Shown piece by piece: positions 7,029 through 15,111 of a stretch of 64,000 bases of DNA (position 1 is its first letter; each line of letters begins with the position of its first letter). Source of the stretch: Vibrio coralliilyticus ATCC BAA-450 (GTDB lineage Bacteria; Pseudomonadota; Gammaproteobacteria; Enterobacterales; Vibrionaceae); NCBI RefSeq assembly GCF_000176135.1, contig NZ_ACZN01000018.1:868001-932000 (forward strand). Reading direction: 5' to 3'. The translations under genes and the position numbers were made by a program. A model generated the notes under the pieces. That model was given only the letters and a program-made list of their open reading frames with translations, did no database searches and was not told where the DNA came from.

Positions 7029-9491
7029 TTAAGCGACTTCGATTGGGCCACCAAATGAGGTTACTGGTGGAACCTTACCAGTGAACTTCTCGAAATCAAC
7101 GATACAGGTGTTGGCAGAGGTTGCCTGAGCAAGCTCTGAAGAACCAATATCCATTGTTAGCGTATTCGGGTCGCCGTAAGTACAGATCGCACCTTCTTTT
7201 TCGTTCAGAGGACCATACCATGCGCCCTCTTCGATACGGATAACGCCACGAGCATAGCTATCCATAAGCACAGCCCCTGCCAGCAATTGACCACGGTCGT
7301 TAAACACGCGAACCAAGTCACCGTCTTTGATACCTTTCTCCTTGGCATCCTGAGGGTTGATGTAAACCGGCTCACGACCTTGCACCGCGTAGGTAGCACG
7401 GAACTCTTCCGACTCACACATCTGCGAGTGTAGGCGTTTATCAGGGTGACACGATTGCAGCCAGAATGGGAACTTGTCTGAACCCGGTCCACCATGTGAG
7501 CGTTCTGTCTTTTCAAACCACATTGGGTGTTCCTGACAATGCTCATAGCCATAACGACCAATCTTACGGGAGGTAATCTCAATAAAGCCAGAAGGAGTAC
7601 CAAGTGCGTTAATTTCTGGATCTTCACGGAAATCAGCGTGTCGAACCCAAGGTTTACCTTCGCCGAAATCAAGAACGCTCTGTTCCCAGAAATCGTCGAA
7701 CGATGGCATGTCGAACTTACCTTTGTTTGCCTCACGGCAGTCATCATACAATGAGCGAACCCACTGCATTTCATCCATACCACGCGTGTACTCGTTATGG
7801 CGACCAAATCGACGGCTGAGCTCGGTGAAGATCTCGAAGTCTGTCTTAGATTGGAACAATGGATCCACTAGACGGTGCATCGCAATCAAACCTTTACCTG
7901 AATATGAGCCGTAGACGTCGATGTCATTACGTTCAAACTGGGTACAAGCTGGTAGAACGATATCAGAGAATCGACACGTTGCAGTCCAAGCGAACTCTAC
8001 AGTCACCACGGTCTGAAGCTGCTTGAAGGCCTTCTTCATACGGTTGCGATCTTGGTGGTGATGCCATGGGTTGTTACCTGAAATCACCATCATTTTGTAA
8101 CCCGGTAACTTCACTTTACTGCCGTTGTAGCGAATTTCTTTACCCGGTTCCAACAGACAGTCAATCCAACGGGCAACAGGAATGGTTTTGCTGTAACCAT
8201 TGTAGTCATTGTTGTCCCATTTAGGCTTCATACCTTGATCAAGGTTACGTGGGAAACCACCCGGTGCAGCGAAGCCAGTTGAAGGTACGCCAATACCAGA
8301 ATAGTGGTGACCATAAGAAATACCGCCACCCGGAAGACCAATTTGACCGACCATCGCCGCAACTACTGCCGCCGCCCAATAAGGCTGCTCACCGTGCTCC
8401 TGACGCTGAATACACCATCCCATCAGGATCTGTGTGCGACCATTAACCAGCATGCGCGCAAATTCACGGATCTTGTCAGCGCTTACGCCACAGATCTCAG
8501 CCGCCCATTCAGGTGTTTTTTCAAGTTTGTCTTTCGTCTCACCTTGAACGTACTTAATAAACTCGTCGAAACCAAGGCAGTAGGTATCAATGAACTTCTG
8601 ATCGTGAAGTTTTTCGTTGTACAACACATGAGCGACCGCCAACATAAACGCAACGTCAGTCATTGGGTTAATGTACAAGTGATCATTTTGTAGGAAACGC
8701 TGAGTTTTGTTCTTCACTGGGTCAACAGAAAGTACGTTGATTTCGCCTTTAGCGACTTTCTCTTTCAGTTGCTCCAAGTAAGGGAATGACTGGTGAGTTT
8801 CACAGTTCCAACCAACCTGAAGGTTCTTCACCGGATCATTAGCCCATAGGATGATGTTGTCTGAGTTTTCCAGAATCTCAGACCACGATGTACCTTGTGC
8901 GTAAACTTCAGTCGAGCCCAAAACGTAAGGCAGAATCGTCTGACCTGCACCTGTTGAGTAGTCGCCAACTTTAGTAATGAAGTTACCATGCATACCTACC
9001 GCACGTTGCATGTGGCTGGTACAGCTATGGAATTGACCTGTCTGACGCCAACCCGTTTGGCCTGCGTGCAATGCCCAAGGTCCATAGTCTTTCTGAATGC
9101 GCTCTAACTCACGGTAGAACAGATCCAAAGCTTCATCCCAAGTGACACGAATAAAACGGTTGTCGCCGCGAGTTTCGGCGCTGTACTTGTGCTTTTTCAA
9201 CCAATCTAGGCGCACCATTGGGTAGCGGACACGAGACGGGTTATAAATAACACCTTTGATACCGTTGATCATATCAGTTGGGTTGGTATCGGTTTCTAGC
9301 GGCTTGATCTCTTGAACTTTACCCGCGTAGATATGGGCACGGAATGCGCCCCAGTGAGAACCGGAGACTTTCCAAGTTCCTGTTGTTTCAGCTGCGCTTG
9401 CAGAAGCAGATGCCAATAAGCTTGGACCGATTACTGACGCTGCACTGGTCGTTGCTACACCTTTAAGAAAACTTCTTCGTGTAATAGCCAT
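7029..9491 (-). CDS. torA: Trimethylamine-N-oxide reductase, molybdoenzyme TorA
   Basis: Periplasmic terminal reductase converting TMAO to trimethylamine in anaerobic respiration. 820 residues, the usual family length. The N-terminus has a twin-arginine (Tat) signal with RRSFLKG followed by an Ala-rich region. The bis-molybdopterin guanine dinucleotide domain follows the DMSO-reductase family. The segment KVGDYSTGAGQ contains the Ser (about 179) expected to ligate molybdenum, and ERNDIDVYG and HSQMCESE also match E. coli TorA closely. There is no Fe-S cluster Cys motif at the N-terminus, as expected for this branch. It lies 24 bases downstream of torC and is last in torE-torC-torA, followed by a terminator. 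Its dedicated chaperone TorD is encoded at 45365-46012. Confidence 0.96.
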   Translation of the reverse strand: MAITRRSFLKGVATTSAASVIGPSLLASASASAAETTGTWKVSGSHWGAFRAHIYAGKVQEIKPLETDTNPTDMINGIKGVIYNPSRVRYPMVRLDWLKKHKYSAETRGDNRFIRVTWDEALDLFYRELERIQKDYGPWALHAGQTGWRQTGQFHSCTSHMQRAVGMHGNFITKVGDYSTGAGQTILPYVLGSTEVYAQGTSWSEILENSDNIILWANDPVKNLQVGWNCETHQSFPYLEQLKEKVAKGEINVLSVDPVKNKTQRFLQNDHLYINPMTDVAFMLAVAHVLYNEKLHDQKFIDTYCLGFDEFIKYVQGETKDKLEKTPEWAAEICGVSADKIREFARMLVNGRTQILMGWCIQRQEHGEQPYWAAAVVAAMVGQIGLPGGGISYGHHYSGIGVPSTGFAAPGGFPRNLDQGMKPKWDNNDYNGYSKTIPVARWIDCLLEPGKEIRYNGSKVKLPGYKMMVISGNNPWHHHQDRNRMKKAFKQLQTVVTVEFAWTATCRFSDIVLPACTQFERNDIDVYGSYSGKGLIAMHRLVDPLFQSKTDFEIFTELSRRFGRHNEYTRGMDEMQWVRSLYDDCREANKGKFDMPSFDDFWEQSVLDFGEGKPWVRHADFREDPEINALGTPSGFIEITSRKIGRYGYEHCQEHPMWFEKTERSHGGPGSDKFPFWLQSCHPDKRLHSQMCESEEFRATYAVQGREPVYINPQDAKEKGIKDGDLVRVFNDRGQLLAGAVLMDSYARGVIRIEEGAWYGPLNEKEGAICTYGDPNTLTMDIGSSELAQATSANTCIVDFEKFTGKVPPVTSFGGPIEVA

Positions 9492-9515
9492 TTCAATTAC
9501 TCCATCCGACGCTTA

Positions 9516-10700
9516 TTAGTGATGACCTTCAGCAAAATCTGAAGAGTGCTTCTGTAGGTACTTCAATACTAGGGCTTCGCTATCTGTGTCGAAGTTAACA
9601 AACGCCAACATACCATTGAACATACCAGGCCAAGTGTTCGCATCGAAGTGCGCTTCATCAGGCTGAGTGTGACAAACTGAACAGTTGGTCTTATACGCTT
9701 CGCTCGCTTTTTCCCAGATTGGAGTGACGTCGTTTAGCATTGCTTCTTTTTTCATCCAAACGGTTGCTGCCACTTTCTCCCATGGGAGACCAGTTAGCTC
9801 ATCGACTTTTTTCTCGCCTTTTGTAACCACATCATCACTGGTTGCCGCTTCTTTAAGTAGTGAACCAACTGCGATGTTCATACCAAAGTCTTCCTGAATA
9901 ACTCGGCCAAAGCCTTTTGCTTTGCGCCAGCCATCAATCTCAACTTTCATCATTTCACCCTTGTCTTCTAAAACAGTAACTGTCGATGCTGGGTTAAGCA
10001 GGCCCGCTTCTTCAGCACCCGTTTCATCAAAGTAGACAGGTAAATGGCGAACGCTCACCAAGGCGTTACCCACCGAGTAATCTGTGCTGGAAGTCAGCTG
10101 CTCCAGTTCACCAACAATCCCACCAATACTGTCCATACCAGCTGGAAGCTTGTGGGCAATACCTTTATGACAGTCAACACAACTCTGATCTTTTTCCGCC
10201 GCTTGCTTCATTTGGATGCGAGCCGTTGGGGACATTTGTTCGAAGTCCATTGACTCATAGTTGTGGCAGTTTTTGCACTCCAAGGATTTGTTTGCAGAGA
10301 AACGATCCCATTCGTGTTTAGCGAGTTCGATACGACGCTCTTCAAATACACCTGGTTCGTCGTAGTTACCAAACACTTGGGCGAATACTTCTTTAGAGGC
10401 TTGCATCTTACGAGCAATTTTATCAGTCCAGTTATGAGGAACGTGACAGTCAGGACAAGTAGCGCGAACACCAGAATGGTTTTTCCAGTGAACAGTTTCC
10501 TGAAGTTCAACGTATACGTTGTCACGCATGGTATGACAGCTGATACAGAATTCTTCGGTGTTCGTTGCTTCTAGTGCTGTGTTGAAACCACCCCAGAAGA
10601 TGACACCTGCGATAAAACCGCCCATAGTCAGCACGCCAAGGCTGATATGCACTGCTGGGCGCGTCATGGTACGCCACAGTTTAACGATAAATGATTTCAT
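9516..10700 (-). CDS. torC: Pentahaem c-type cytochrome TorC
   Basis: Membrane-anchored quinol dehydrogenase that passes electrons to TorA. It has 394 residues. One N-terminal transmembrane helix (about 20-38) is followed by a NapC/NirT tetrahaem domain with CISCH (52-56), CPDCH (82-86), CKNCH (142-146) and CVDCH (174-178). A C-terminal monohaem domain carries CSVCH (340-344). Five CXXCH motifs is the number known for TorC, where the C-terminal haem domain also takes part in signalling to TorS. It sits 50 bases downstream of torE and 24 bases upstream of torA, so all three are probably one transcript. Confidence 0.96.
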   Translation of the reverse strand: MKSFIVKLWRTMTRPAVHISLGVLTMGGFIAGVIFWGGFNTALEATNTEEFCISCHTMRDNVYVELQETVHWKNHSGVRATCPDCHVPHNWTDKIARKMQASKEVFAQVFGNYDEPGVFEERRIELAKHEWDRFSANKSLECKNCHNYESMDFEQMSPTARIQMKQAAEKDQSCVDCHKGIAHKLPAGMDSIGGIVGELEQLTSSTDYSVGNALVSVRHLPVYFDETGAEEAGLLNPASTVTVLEDKGEMMKVEIDGWRKAKGFGRVIQEDFGMNIAVGSLLKEAATSDDVVTKGEKKVDELTGLPWEKVAATVWMKKEAMLNDVTPIWEKASEAYKTNCSVCHTQPDEAHFDANTWPGMFNGMLAFVNFDTDSEALVLKYLQKHSSDFAEGHH

Positions 10701-10750
10701 GGTTTGCTCTCTTAAAATCTTTTCAAAAATGTGGAAATGAGCTCACTGGC

Positions 10751-10930
10751 TTACATGCCATGGGCGCCAGGTGGTCCAAAGAAGAATACTTGTAGCATCC
10801 AAACAATGAATCCGTAGCCGCCTACGAAAGCCACACTTAGAACCGGGAAGAGAACAACCGCGATGAAGAGAAAAGACTTCCACTCCAGCGAGCGTTTTTC
10901 ACCACTCTCAATTTTGTTAACATCACTCAT
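10751..10930 (-). CDS. torE: Small membrane protein TorE
   Basis: 59-residue protein that starts MSDVNKIESGEKRSLEWKSF. It has one hydrophobic helix (about residues 20-50) and ends FFGPPGAHGM. Size, the single membrane segment and position as first gene of a torECA operon match TorE, the small NapE/TorE-family protein of Shewanella and Vibrio TMAO systems; its role is not established. It is transcribed with torC and torA from the region beginning at 10931. Confidence 0.85.
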   Translation of the reverse strand: MSDVNKIESGEKRSLEWKSFLFIAVVLFPVLSVAFVGGYGFIVWMLQVFFFGPPGAHGM

Positions 10931-11415
10931 ACATTTGCCTATTTTGTATTTAGTGTTATTGGATAGCTCTTGTAACCGAGCTAACGTTTCTTACAATCTC
11001 TAGATAAAAATGTTAGACCATACTAATCGTAGGGTTCAATTAAATCCGCCCCACCACACCTTGTTATTCAACACTTTTTTGAGCTCATCCAGAGATGTGT
11101 TTGATTAATAATTCATATATCAACATGCATAATTTTATGAAGATTTATTAACAGAAAAACATTGTTAAAAAAACAACCAACAAACAACAAATAAGTAACA
11201 TTTTGCGTGTGTTTTTAAGGATGTAGCACGTTATCTACCCCAAAAAAAGAACACCTAAATGTTAATAAGTTGTATCGTGAAATGTACAAAATTCAGGCAG
11301 CTTAACTATGTGAAGTCGAATGTACTAGAACTGAATCGGGCACTTTTTCGTGGAATTCGACCCTTACTAAAGTTTTTAGGTATACAATGCGCATTGAAAT
11401 TTTAGGGGAGAAATC
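10931..11415. promoter_or_regulatory. Divergent control region torECA / FetB-like permease
   Basis: 485 bases without a gene. It should hold the TMAO-inducible tor promoter (minus strand) and the promoter of the permease at 11416. A partial match to the E. coli tor box CTGTTCATAT (seven-base core TTCATAT, 11112-11118) lies about 180 bases upstream of torE, with a weaker inverted one near 11137. I found no convincing FNR or CRP palindrome. A ribosome site AGGGGAG lies just before ATG 11416. Confidence 0.45.
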
Positions 11416-12213
11416 ATGAGCGGCGTTGTAGATATTTCTTGGCCACTGCTGGCATTATTTTTTTGTACTCTGACGATCCCAGTACTCATCAGTCGCTATT
11501 ACCGGCTTAATATCGAAAGAGAAGCGCTCATTAGCGTCGCTAGAATGACCATACAGCTATTGTTGGTCGGTATTTACCTTCAGTACTTGTTCACTATAAA
11601 CAGCCTTCTTGTAAACGTTTTGTGGTTGCTGGTCATGACTTTAATTGGTGCGAGCTCCATCATCAGCAAGGCTAAGCTGCCTAGGAAGCCTTTAATGTAC
11701 CCTGTTACCGCTGGTTTACTCGTCGGCCTTTTACCCATTCTGATACTCATCTGTGTCGTGATCGTTCAGCCACAACCGCTCTTTAATGCACAGTATCTGA
11801 TCCCCTTGGCGGGAATGCTTCTGGGAAATTCACTGAGCGGTAATATCGTCGCATTACAGAATATGTTTACCTCAATCGATACTCGTCGCAGTGAATATGA
11901 GGCTGCGCTTGCCTTAGGCGCTTCTCCTCAGTTCGCCACATTACCCTTTGTAAGAGAGTCGATTAAAAAGTCCCTAGCTCCCACTTTGGCCTCAATGACC
12001 ACTAGCGGTCTAGTTACATTGCCAGGAATGATGACAGGCCAGATTTTAGGAGGAGCAAGCCCACTTATCGCGATCAAGTATCAGTTAATGATCATGGTCG
12101 CGATCTTTGTCATGCTGTCTGTCTCCATCAGTTTGACCCTCAGCTTATCTGTTCGAAGCTGCATTAATAAAGAAGGAAGAGTCTTAGTGGATCTTAATAA
12201 CACACCGTCATGA
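11416..12213 (+). CDS. FetB-like ABC transporter permease (UPF0014)
   Basis: 265-residue polytopic membrane protein of the UPF0014/FetB family, about seven hydrophobic segments. Family-typical stretches include LISVARMTIQLLLVG, the GNSLSGNIVAL segment, YEAALALGAS and TTSGLVTLPGMMTGQILGG. In E. coli, FetAB (YbbLM) is an ABC exporter linked to iron homeostasis and peroxide resistance. Here the partner ATPase FetA is not encoded on either side, so the permease must use an ATPase from elsewhere or act differently. The start is supported by AGGGGAG seven to eight bases before the ATG. It is followed by an inverted pair of DnaA-box-like sequences rather than an obvious T-tailed terminator. Confidence 0.85.
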   Translation: MSGVVDISWPLLALFFCTLTIPVLISRYYRLNIEREALISVARMTIQLLLVGIYLQYLFTINSLLVNVLWLLVMTLIGASSIISKAKLPRKPLMYPVTAGLLVGLLPILILICVVIVQPQPLFNAQYLIPLAGMLLGNSLSGNIVALQNMFTSIDTRRSEYEAALALGASPQFATLPFVRESIKKSLAPTLASMTTSGLVTLPGMMTGQILGGASPLIAIKYQLMIMVAIFVMLSVSISLTLSLSVRSCINKEGRVLVDLNNTPS

Positions 12214-12241
12214 CAATAAGGATCTACGAGTAGAAAAGATC

Positions 12242-12264
12242 TTATCCACAGAATCTGTGGATAA
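12242..12264. repeat. Inverted pair of consensus DnaA boxes
   Basis: TTATCCACA (12242-12250) and its reverse complement TGTGGATAA (12256-12264) form a perfect 10-bp inverted repeat around a 3-base centre. Each arm equals the strong E. coli DnaA-box consensus. It lies 29 bases after the permease stop codon. It could be a DnaA-titration or regulatory site, or simply an RNA hairpin at the transcript end; no T-run follows. Confidence 0.55.
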
Positions 12265-12335
12265 CCATGTCATACTACTCAGGATAACTTCGATTCTTCC
12301 TCTCAAACGTATTCTAGTCAGTAAAAATTGTTAGT

Positions 12336-12353
12336 ATTCATATGCATATGAAT
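12336..12353. promoter_or_regulatory. Perfect 18-bp palindrome upstream of small ORF
   Basis: ATTCATATG followed directly by CATATGAAT is a perfect 18-bp palindrome. It lies 76-93 bases upstream of the start codon at 12429. It has the look of a dimeric operator. Each arm contains TTCATAT, the core of the TorR box, but in inverted rather than direct arrangement. Regulator unknown. Confidence 0.4.
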
Positions 12354-12428
12354 TAGCTCAAACGACGTCATAAAACCGTCAAATCCCGAGATTATGCTTT
12401 AGACAATTGATCTTGTGAGGTTAAAAAC

Positions 12429-12569
12429 ATGCAACTTGACGCTTTCTATCGCCCTAACGACGTAGCCCAACTGGAAAACGAAGATAGTCGTGACTGGTTA
12501 GTCTCTCTACCAGAAGAAATATTGGAAATGGATGACATCATTGAAGAGCCGTGGGGGCAACTTCATTGA
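12429..12569 (+). CDS. 46-residue acidic small protein, function unknown
   Basis: A complete small ORF starting MQLDAFYRPNDVAQ and ending EEPWGQLH. It is preceded by GAGG at 12417-12420 (about eight bases before ATG) and followed at 12586 by a strong terminator, so it looks like a genuine transcription unit. The protein is very acidic, with no membrane segment or signal. I do not recognise a family. Convergent with focA. Possibly a conserved small protein in vibrios; this is inference. Confidence 0.6.
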   Translation: MQLDAFYRPNDVAQLENEDSRDWLVSLPEEILEMDDIIEEPWGQLH

Positions 12570-12585
12570 GATCCGCAAGATCAAA

Positions 12586-12611
12586 AAAGGCTCGTTCTTC
12601 AACGAGCCTTT
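12586..12611. terminator. Bidirectional terminator, small ORF / focA
   Basis: Stem AAAGGCTCGTT (12586-12596) pairs with AACGAGCCTTT (12601-12611) around a 4-base loop, with A/T flanks on both sides. It serves the small ORF on the plus strand and focA on the minus strand. Confidence 0.85.
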
Positions 12612-12627
12612 ATTCATTCAATTCGGG

Positions 12628-13473
12628 TTAGTCTCTTAGATAAATCATCCAATACCACATCCCAACAAAGACACCACCACCAATGATGTTACCGAGAGTC
12701 ACAGGTATAAGGTTGTTGGTGATAAAGTTGAGCAAATTCAAATCCGCGTAATCAGCAATATTCGCTCCCGTCATCTGCCAAAACTCAGCAGGTGCAAAAA
12801 ACTTGATACCAATAGCCATCGGCACCTGAAACATATTTGCGATGCAATGCTCAAAACCAGCAGAGACGAACATCGCCACAGGTAAAATCATCACAGCAAT
12901 TTTATCTGTCAGTGTACGCCCACTAAATGTCATCCAAACCGCGATGCAGACTAAAACATTACACATAATGCCCAGCGCGACCGCAGAAACAAAACTGTGA
13001 TGCAGTTTATGCTGAGAGATAGCCATAGCGTTGAGGCCAACTTGGCCGCCATCGAACATATACTGCTTGGTTAGCAACATACACACCACTAGCAATAACG
13101 CACCGATGAGGTTTCCACTGTACACAACAGCCCAGTTTTTCATCAGCATTTTCCACGTAATCTTACCACTCGCACGGGCAACCAAGGTGAGAACTGAACT
13201 GGTAAACAACTCGCCACCGGTAACGACAACGAGTATCAAACCTAAACTGAATGCTAATCCACCTAACAAGCGAGTAAGGCCCCAAGGTAAGTCCCCGGCC
13301 CCAGTCGTGACTATTGTGTAGAAGACAAACGCAATACCGATATGAATACCAGCCGAAATGGCCAGAAGAAACGACTTCATCGGGTCTTTCGTCACTTTAC
13401 CTACACCGATTTCAGCGGCACGTTCCGCCATCTGTGGCGGCAATAGAGAATCAAACTGATTTAAGTTCATCAT
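12628..13473 (-). CDS. focA: Formate channel FocA
   Basis: 281-residue inner-membrane formate/nitrite transporter family protein, six hydrophobic segments. It aligns throughout with E. coli FocA from memory: LLPPQMAERAAEIGV at the N-terminus, AFVFYTIVTTGAG, GELFTSSVLTLVARASGKI, GFEHCIANMF and NLIPVTLGNIIGGG near the end. FocA is a pentameric channel for formate import and export during mixed-acid fermentation. pflB, its usual neighbour in E. coli, is absent here. A 454-base upstream gap probably carries anaerobic control, but no clear FNR palindrome was seen. Confidence 0.93.
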   Translation of the reverse strand: MMNLNQFDSLLPPQMAERAAEIGVGKVTKDPMKSFLLAISAGIHIGIAFVFYTIVTTGAGDLPWGLTRLLGGLAFSLGLILVVVTGGELFTSSVLTLVARASGKITWKMLMKNWAVVYSGNLIGALLLVVCMLLTKQYMFDGGQVGLNAMAISQHKLHHSFVSAVALGIMCNVLVCIAVWMTFSGRTLTDKIAVMILPVAMFVSAGFEHCIANMFQVPMAIGIKFFAPAEFWQMTGANIADYADLNLLNFITNNLIPVTLGNIIGGGVFVGMWYWMIYLRD

Positions 13474-13927
13474 GGTAAAACATTTAAGTTAATGTGGATT
13501 TGTGGGCGCGGATAATTACTCTTATTGTGCTCAATTTCAAGCCTTAATTCCCTGCGCGTAACGAAGTGGCTTTAAAACAATAAAAACTTCGAGTGTTTGT
13601 CAGGTTTAGAATAATAAAATAAGATAAAATAAGAACCTTTAAAATGTGTAATATTACTTCAAATCAATTAGTTAGTTATGATTTAAAATCGGTAATATTT
13701 ACGTCAAAGGCATTTAGTCAATTTCTTCATATCAACCTTCACCGTTATGAAGTTTAAGCATTAAGAAAAACACCTTAAACACAGTTAAACAGTTGGTCAA
13801 TAACTAATCGAATCAACGTCTATTTTTATGCAAATTAAGGGGTAGATAACATTTCTCTTTGCCCATAATTGATGAATACCAATACGAGGATTATGGTTGT
13901 TTTAATACTTTCTCTAAGGAATTCATT
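13474..13927. other. Intergenic gap, focA / TIGR02647 gene
   Basis: 454 AT-rich bases with no supported gene. They must contain the focA promoter (minus strand) and the promoter of the gene at 13928. An imperfect inverted repeat sits around 13662-13686. The open frame upstream of 13928 (from TTG 13859) lacks a ribosome site. Confidence 0.4.
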
Positions 13928-14161
13928 ATGAAATATACCGCTGATAAGATCGCCGAGTTAAACCTGTTACTTCAATTCGACATTAGCAGCGCCGCTACTG
14001 GCATTAAAGTTCATCATGATGCATCAGAAGATATGCAATCGGCGGTTCAACGACTATTTGATAAAGGCCTATGTACTCTCCCTGACGGCGGTTACCTCAC
14101 TGACGAGGGCATCGAAATTGCCGAACATGCAGACAAAATTTTACGCGTTTTATCTAGTTAG
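13928..14161 (+). CDS. TIGR02647-family small protein
   Basis: 77 residues, starting MKYTADKIAELNLLLQFDI and ending in DEGIEIAEHADKILRVLSS. It resembles the gammaproteobacterial family TIGR02647, whose members are about this length and are sometimes suggested to bind DNA; the function is unproven. The start is chosen at ATG 13928 because AAGGA lies seven bases upstream. The frame extends further back without a ribosome site. No membrane or signal segment. Its stop codon overlaps the 3' end of the convergent gene at 14154 by a few bases. Confidence 0.75.
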   Translation: MKYTADKIAELNLLLQFDISSAATGIKVHHDASEDMQSAVQRLFDKGLCTLPDGGYLTDEGIEIAEHADKILRVLSS

Positions 14162-14930
14162 ATTTATCTATCGTAGGAACACTGCTTAAGGCGTTCTTGT
14201 TGTCAGTCGGTTTCTTTAACCGACTGACGATTGAGTCTATATCTATTTTTTCCAATCCTTGATTAAATATTTCTCTTATCGCTTTACCTTCCGGCTGATT
14301 TTTAAACGCCATATAAAGCTGCTTATTCTCAAGCAACCTAGCATTCATTCTCAAACGTTTCCTCAACAGCCCCTCTCGCACATCAACACTGATAAGATAT
14401 TCTAGGACATTTGGGTCAATCACGGCCGCATCCAGTCTTCCTTTGGCTACTTTATGAATGTTTCTGGTGTCATTAGCTGATGCCTCCACTTGTAGGTGGC
14501 CTTCTGCCACCATTTGGTCAAACTCTTTGGTATTGATATAACCTTGTACAACACCAATGCGAAGGAATCTGAGATCAGAGAGACTTTGCCACTTAATCGG
14601 AAAGCGGGTATTTTCGACAAAACCCAATGGGCCACTGCCTATAGAGTCAGAGAAAACAAAATCAGAGGTTTCAAAAAAGTACTCGGGGAAATAGCCCATG
14701 TACCTGTCAGATTTAGTGGCTAATGCCACAGCTCTGACCCAAGGTTGAAAGTCTACCACCAGCTCGTATCCCATTGCGGCAAAAGCTTCGCGAGCAACGG
14801 CAACAGAGTAACCATTTTCAGGCAAGTCTGCGCCTGAATAAGGTGGCCACTCTAGAGATGTCATATAAACTTTTTGTTCGGCCGCTACACTTGAGCAAAA
14901 CAAGGTGGCCCATAACAAACACCACTTCAT
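14154..14930 (-). CDS. Periplasmic solute-binding protein, SBP_bac_3 type, stand-alone
   Basis: 258 residues from ATG 14930. The signal peptide MKWCLLWATLFCSSVAA is followed by the binding-protein opening VYMTSLEWPPYSGADLPENGYS. Later come QPWVRAVALATKSDRYMGYFPEYF and GRLDAAVIDPNV, patterns of polar amino-acid-binding proteins. It carries no adjacent ABC permease or ATPase, as with the protein at 1293-2033, to which it is distantly similar in architecture. ATG 14930 is preferred over 14987 because it places the signal peptide at the N-terminus and AGGT lies just upstream. Ligand unknown. Confidence 0.8.
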   Translation of the reverse strand: MKWCLLWATLFCSSVAAEQKVYMTSLEWPPYSGADLPENGYSVAVAREAFAAMGYELVVDFQPWVRAVALATKSDRYMGYFPEYFFETSDFVFSDSIGSGPLGFVENTRFPIKWQSLSDLRFLRIGVVQGYINTKEFDQMVAEGHLQVEASANDTRNIHKVAKGRLDAAVIDPNVLEYLISVDVREGLLRKRLRMNARLLENKQLYMAFKNQPEGKAIREIFNQGLEKIDIDSIVSRLKKPTDNKNALSSVPTIDKSN

Positions 14931-15111
14931 GTACTTACCTAAAAAGTCGAGTGTCAAAACGCACCCAATACTTAATAATAGAATCAATAATAAGAGATTG
15001 GGTTTGTTGGTTTAGCGAAGCAAAGGCTATGAAACCATCAAACTAACTGTTGATTATTCTCAACGTCTTTAAGATAGTTAAATGGAAAATCACTTTGGAC
15101 AAGGACTTAGT

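Noticed and set aside
11100..11125. FNR-like TTGAT...ATCAA pair upstream of torE
   Set aside because: The half-sites are 12 bases apart rather than four; no FNR site is claimed.
13859..13927. N-terminal extension of the TIGR02647 gene to 13859
   Set aside because: The extension has no ribosome site, while AAGGA lies directly before ATG 13928.
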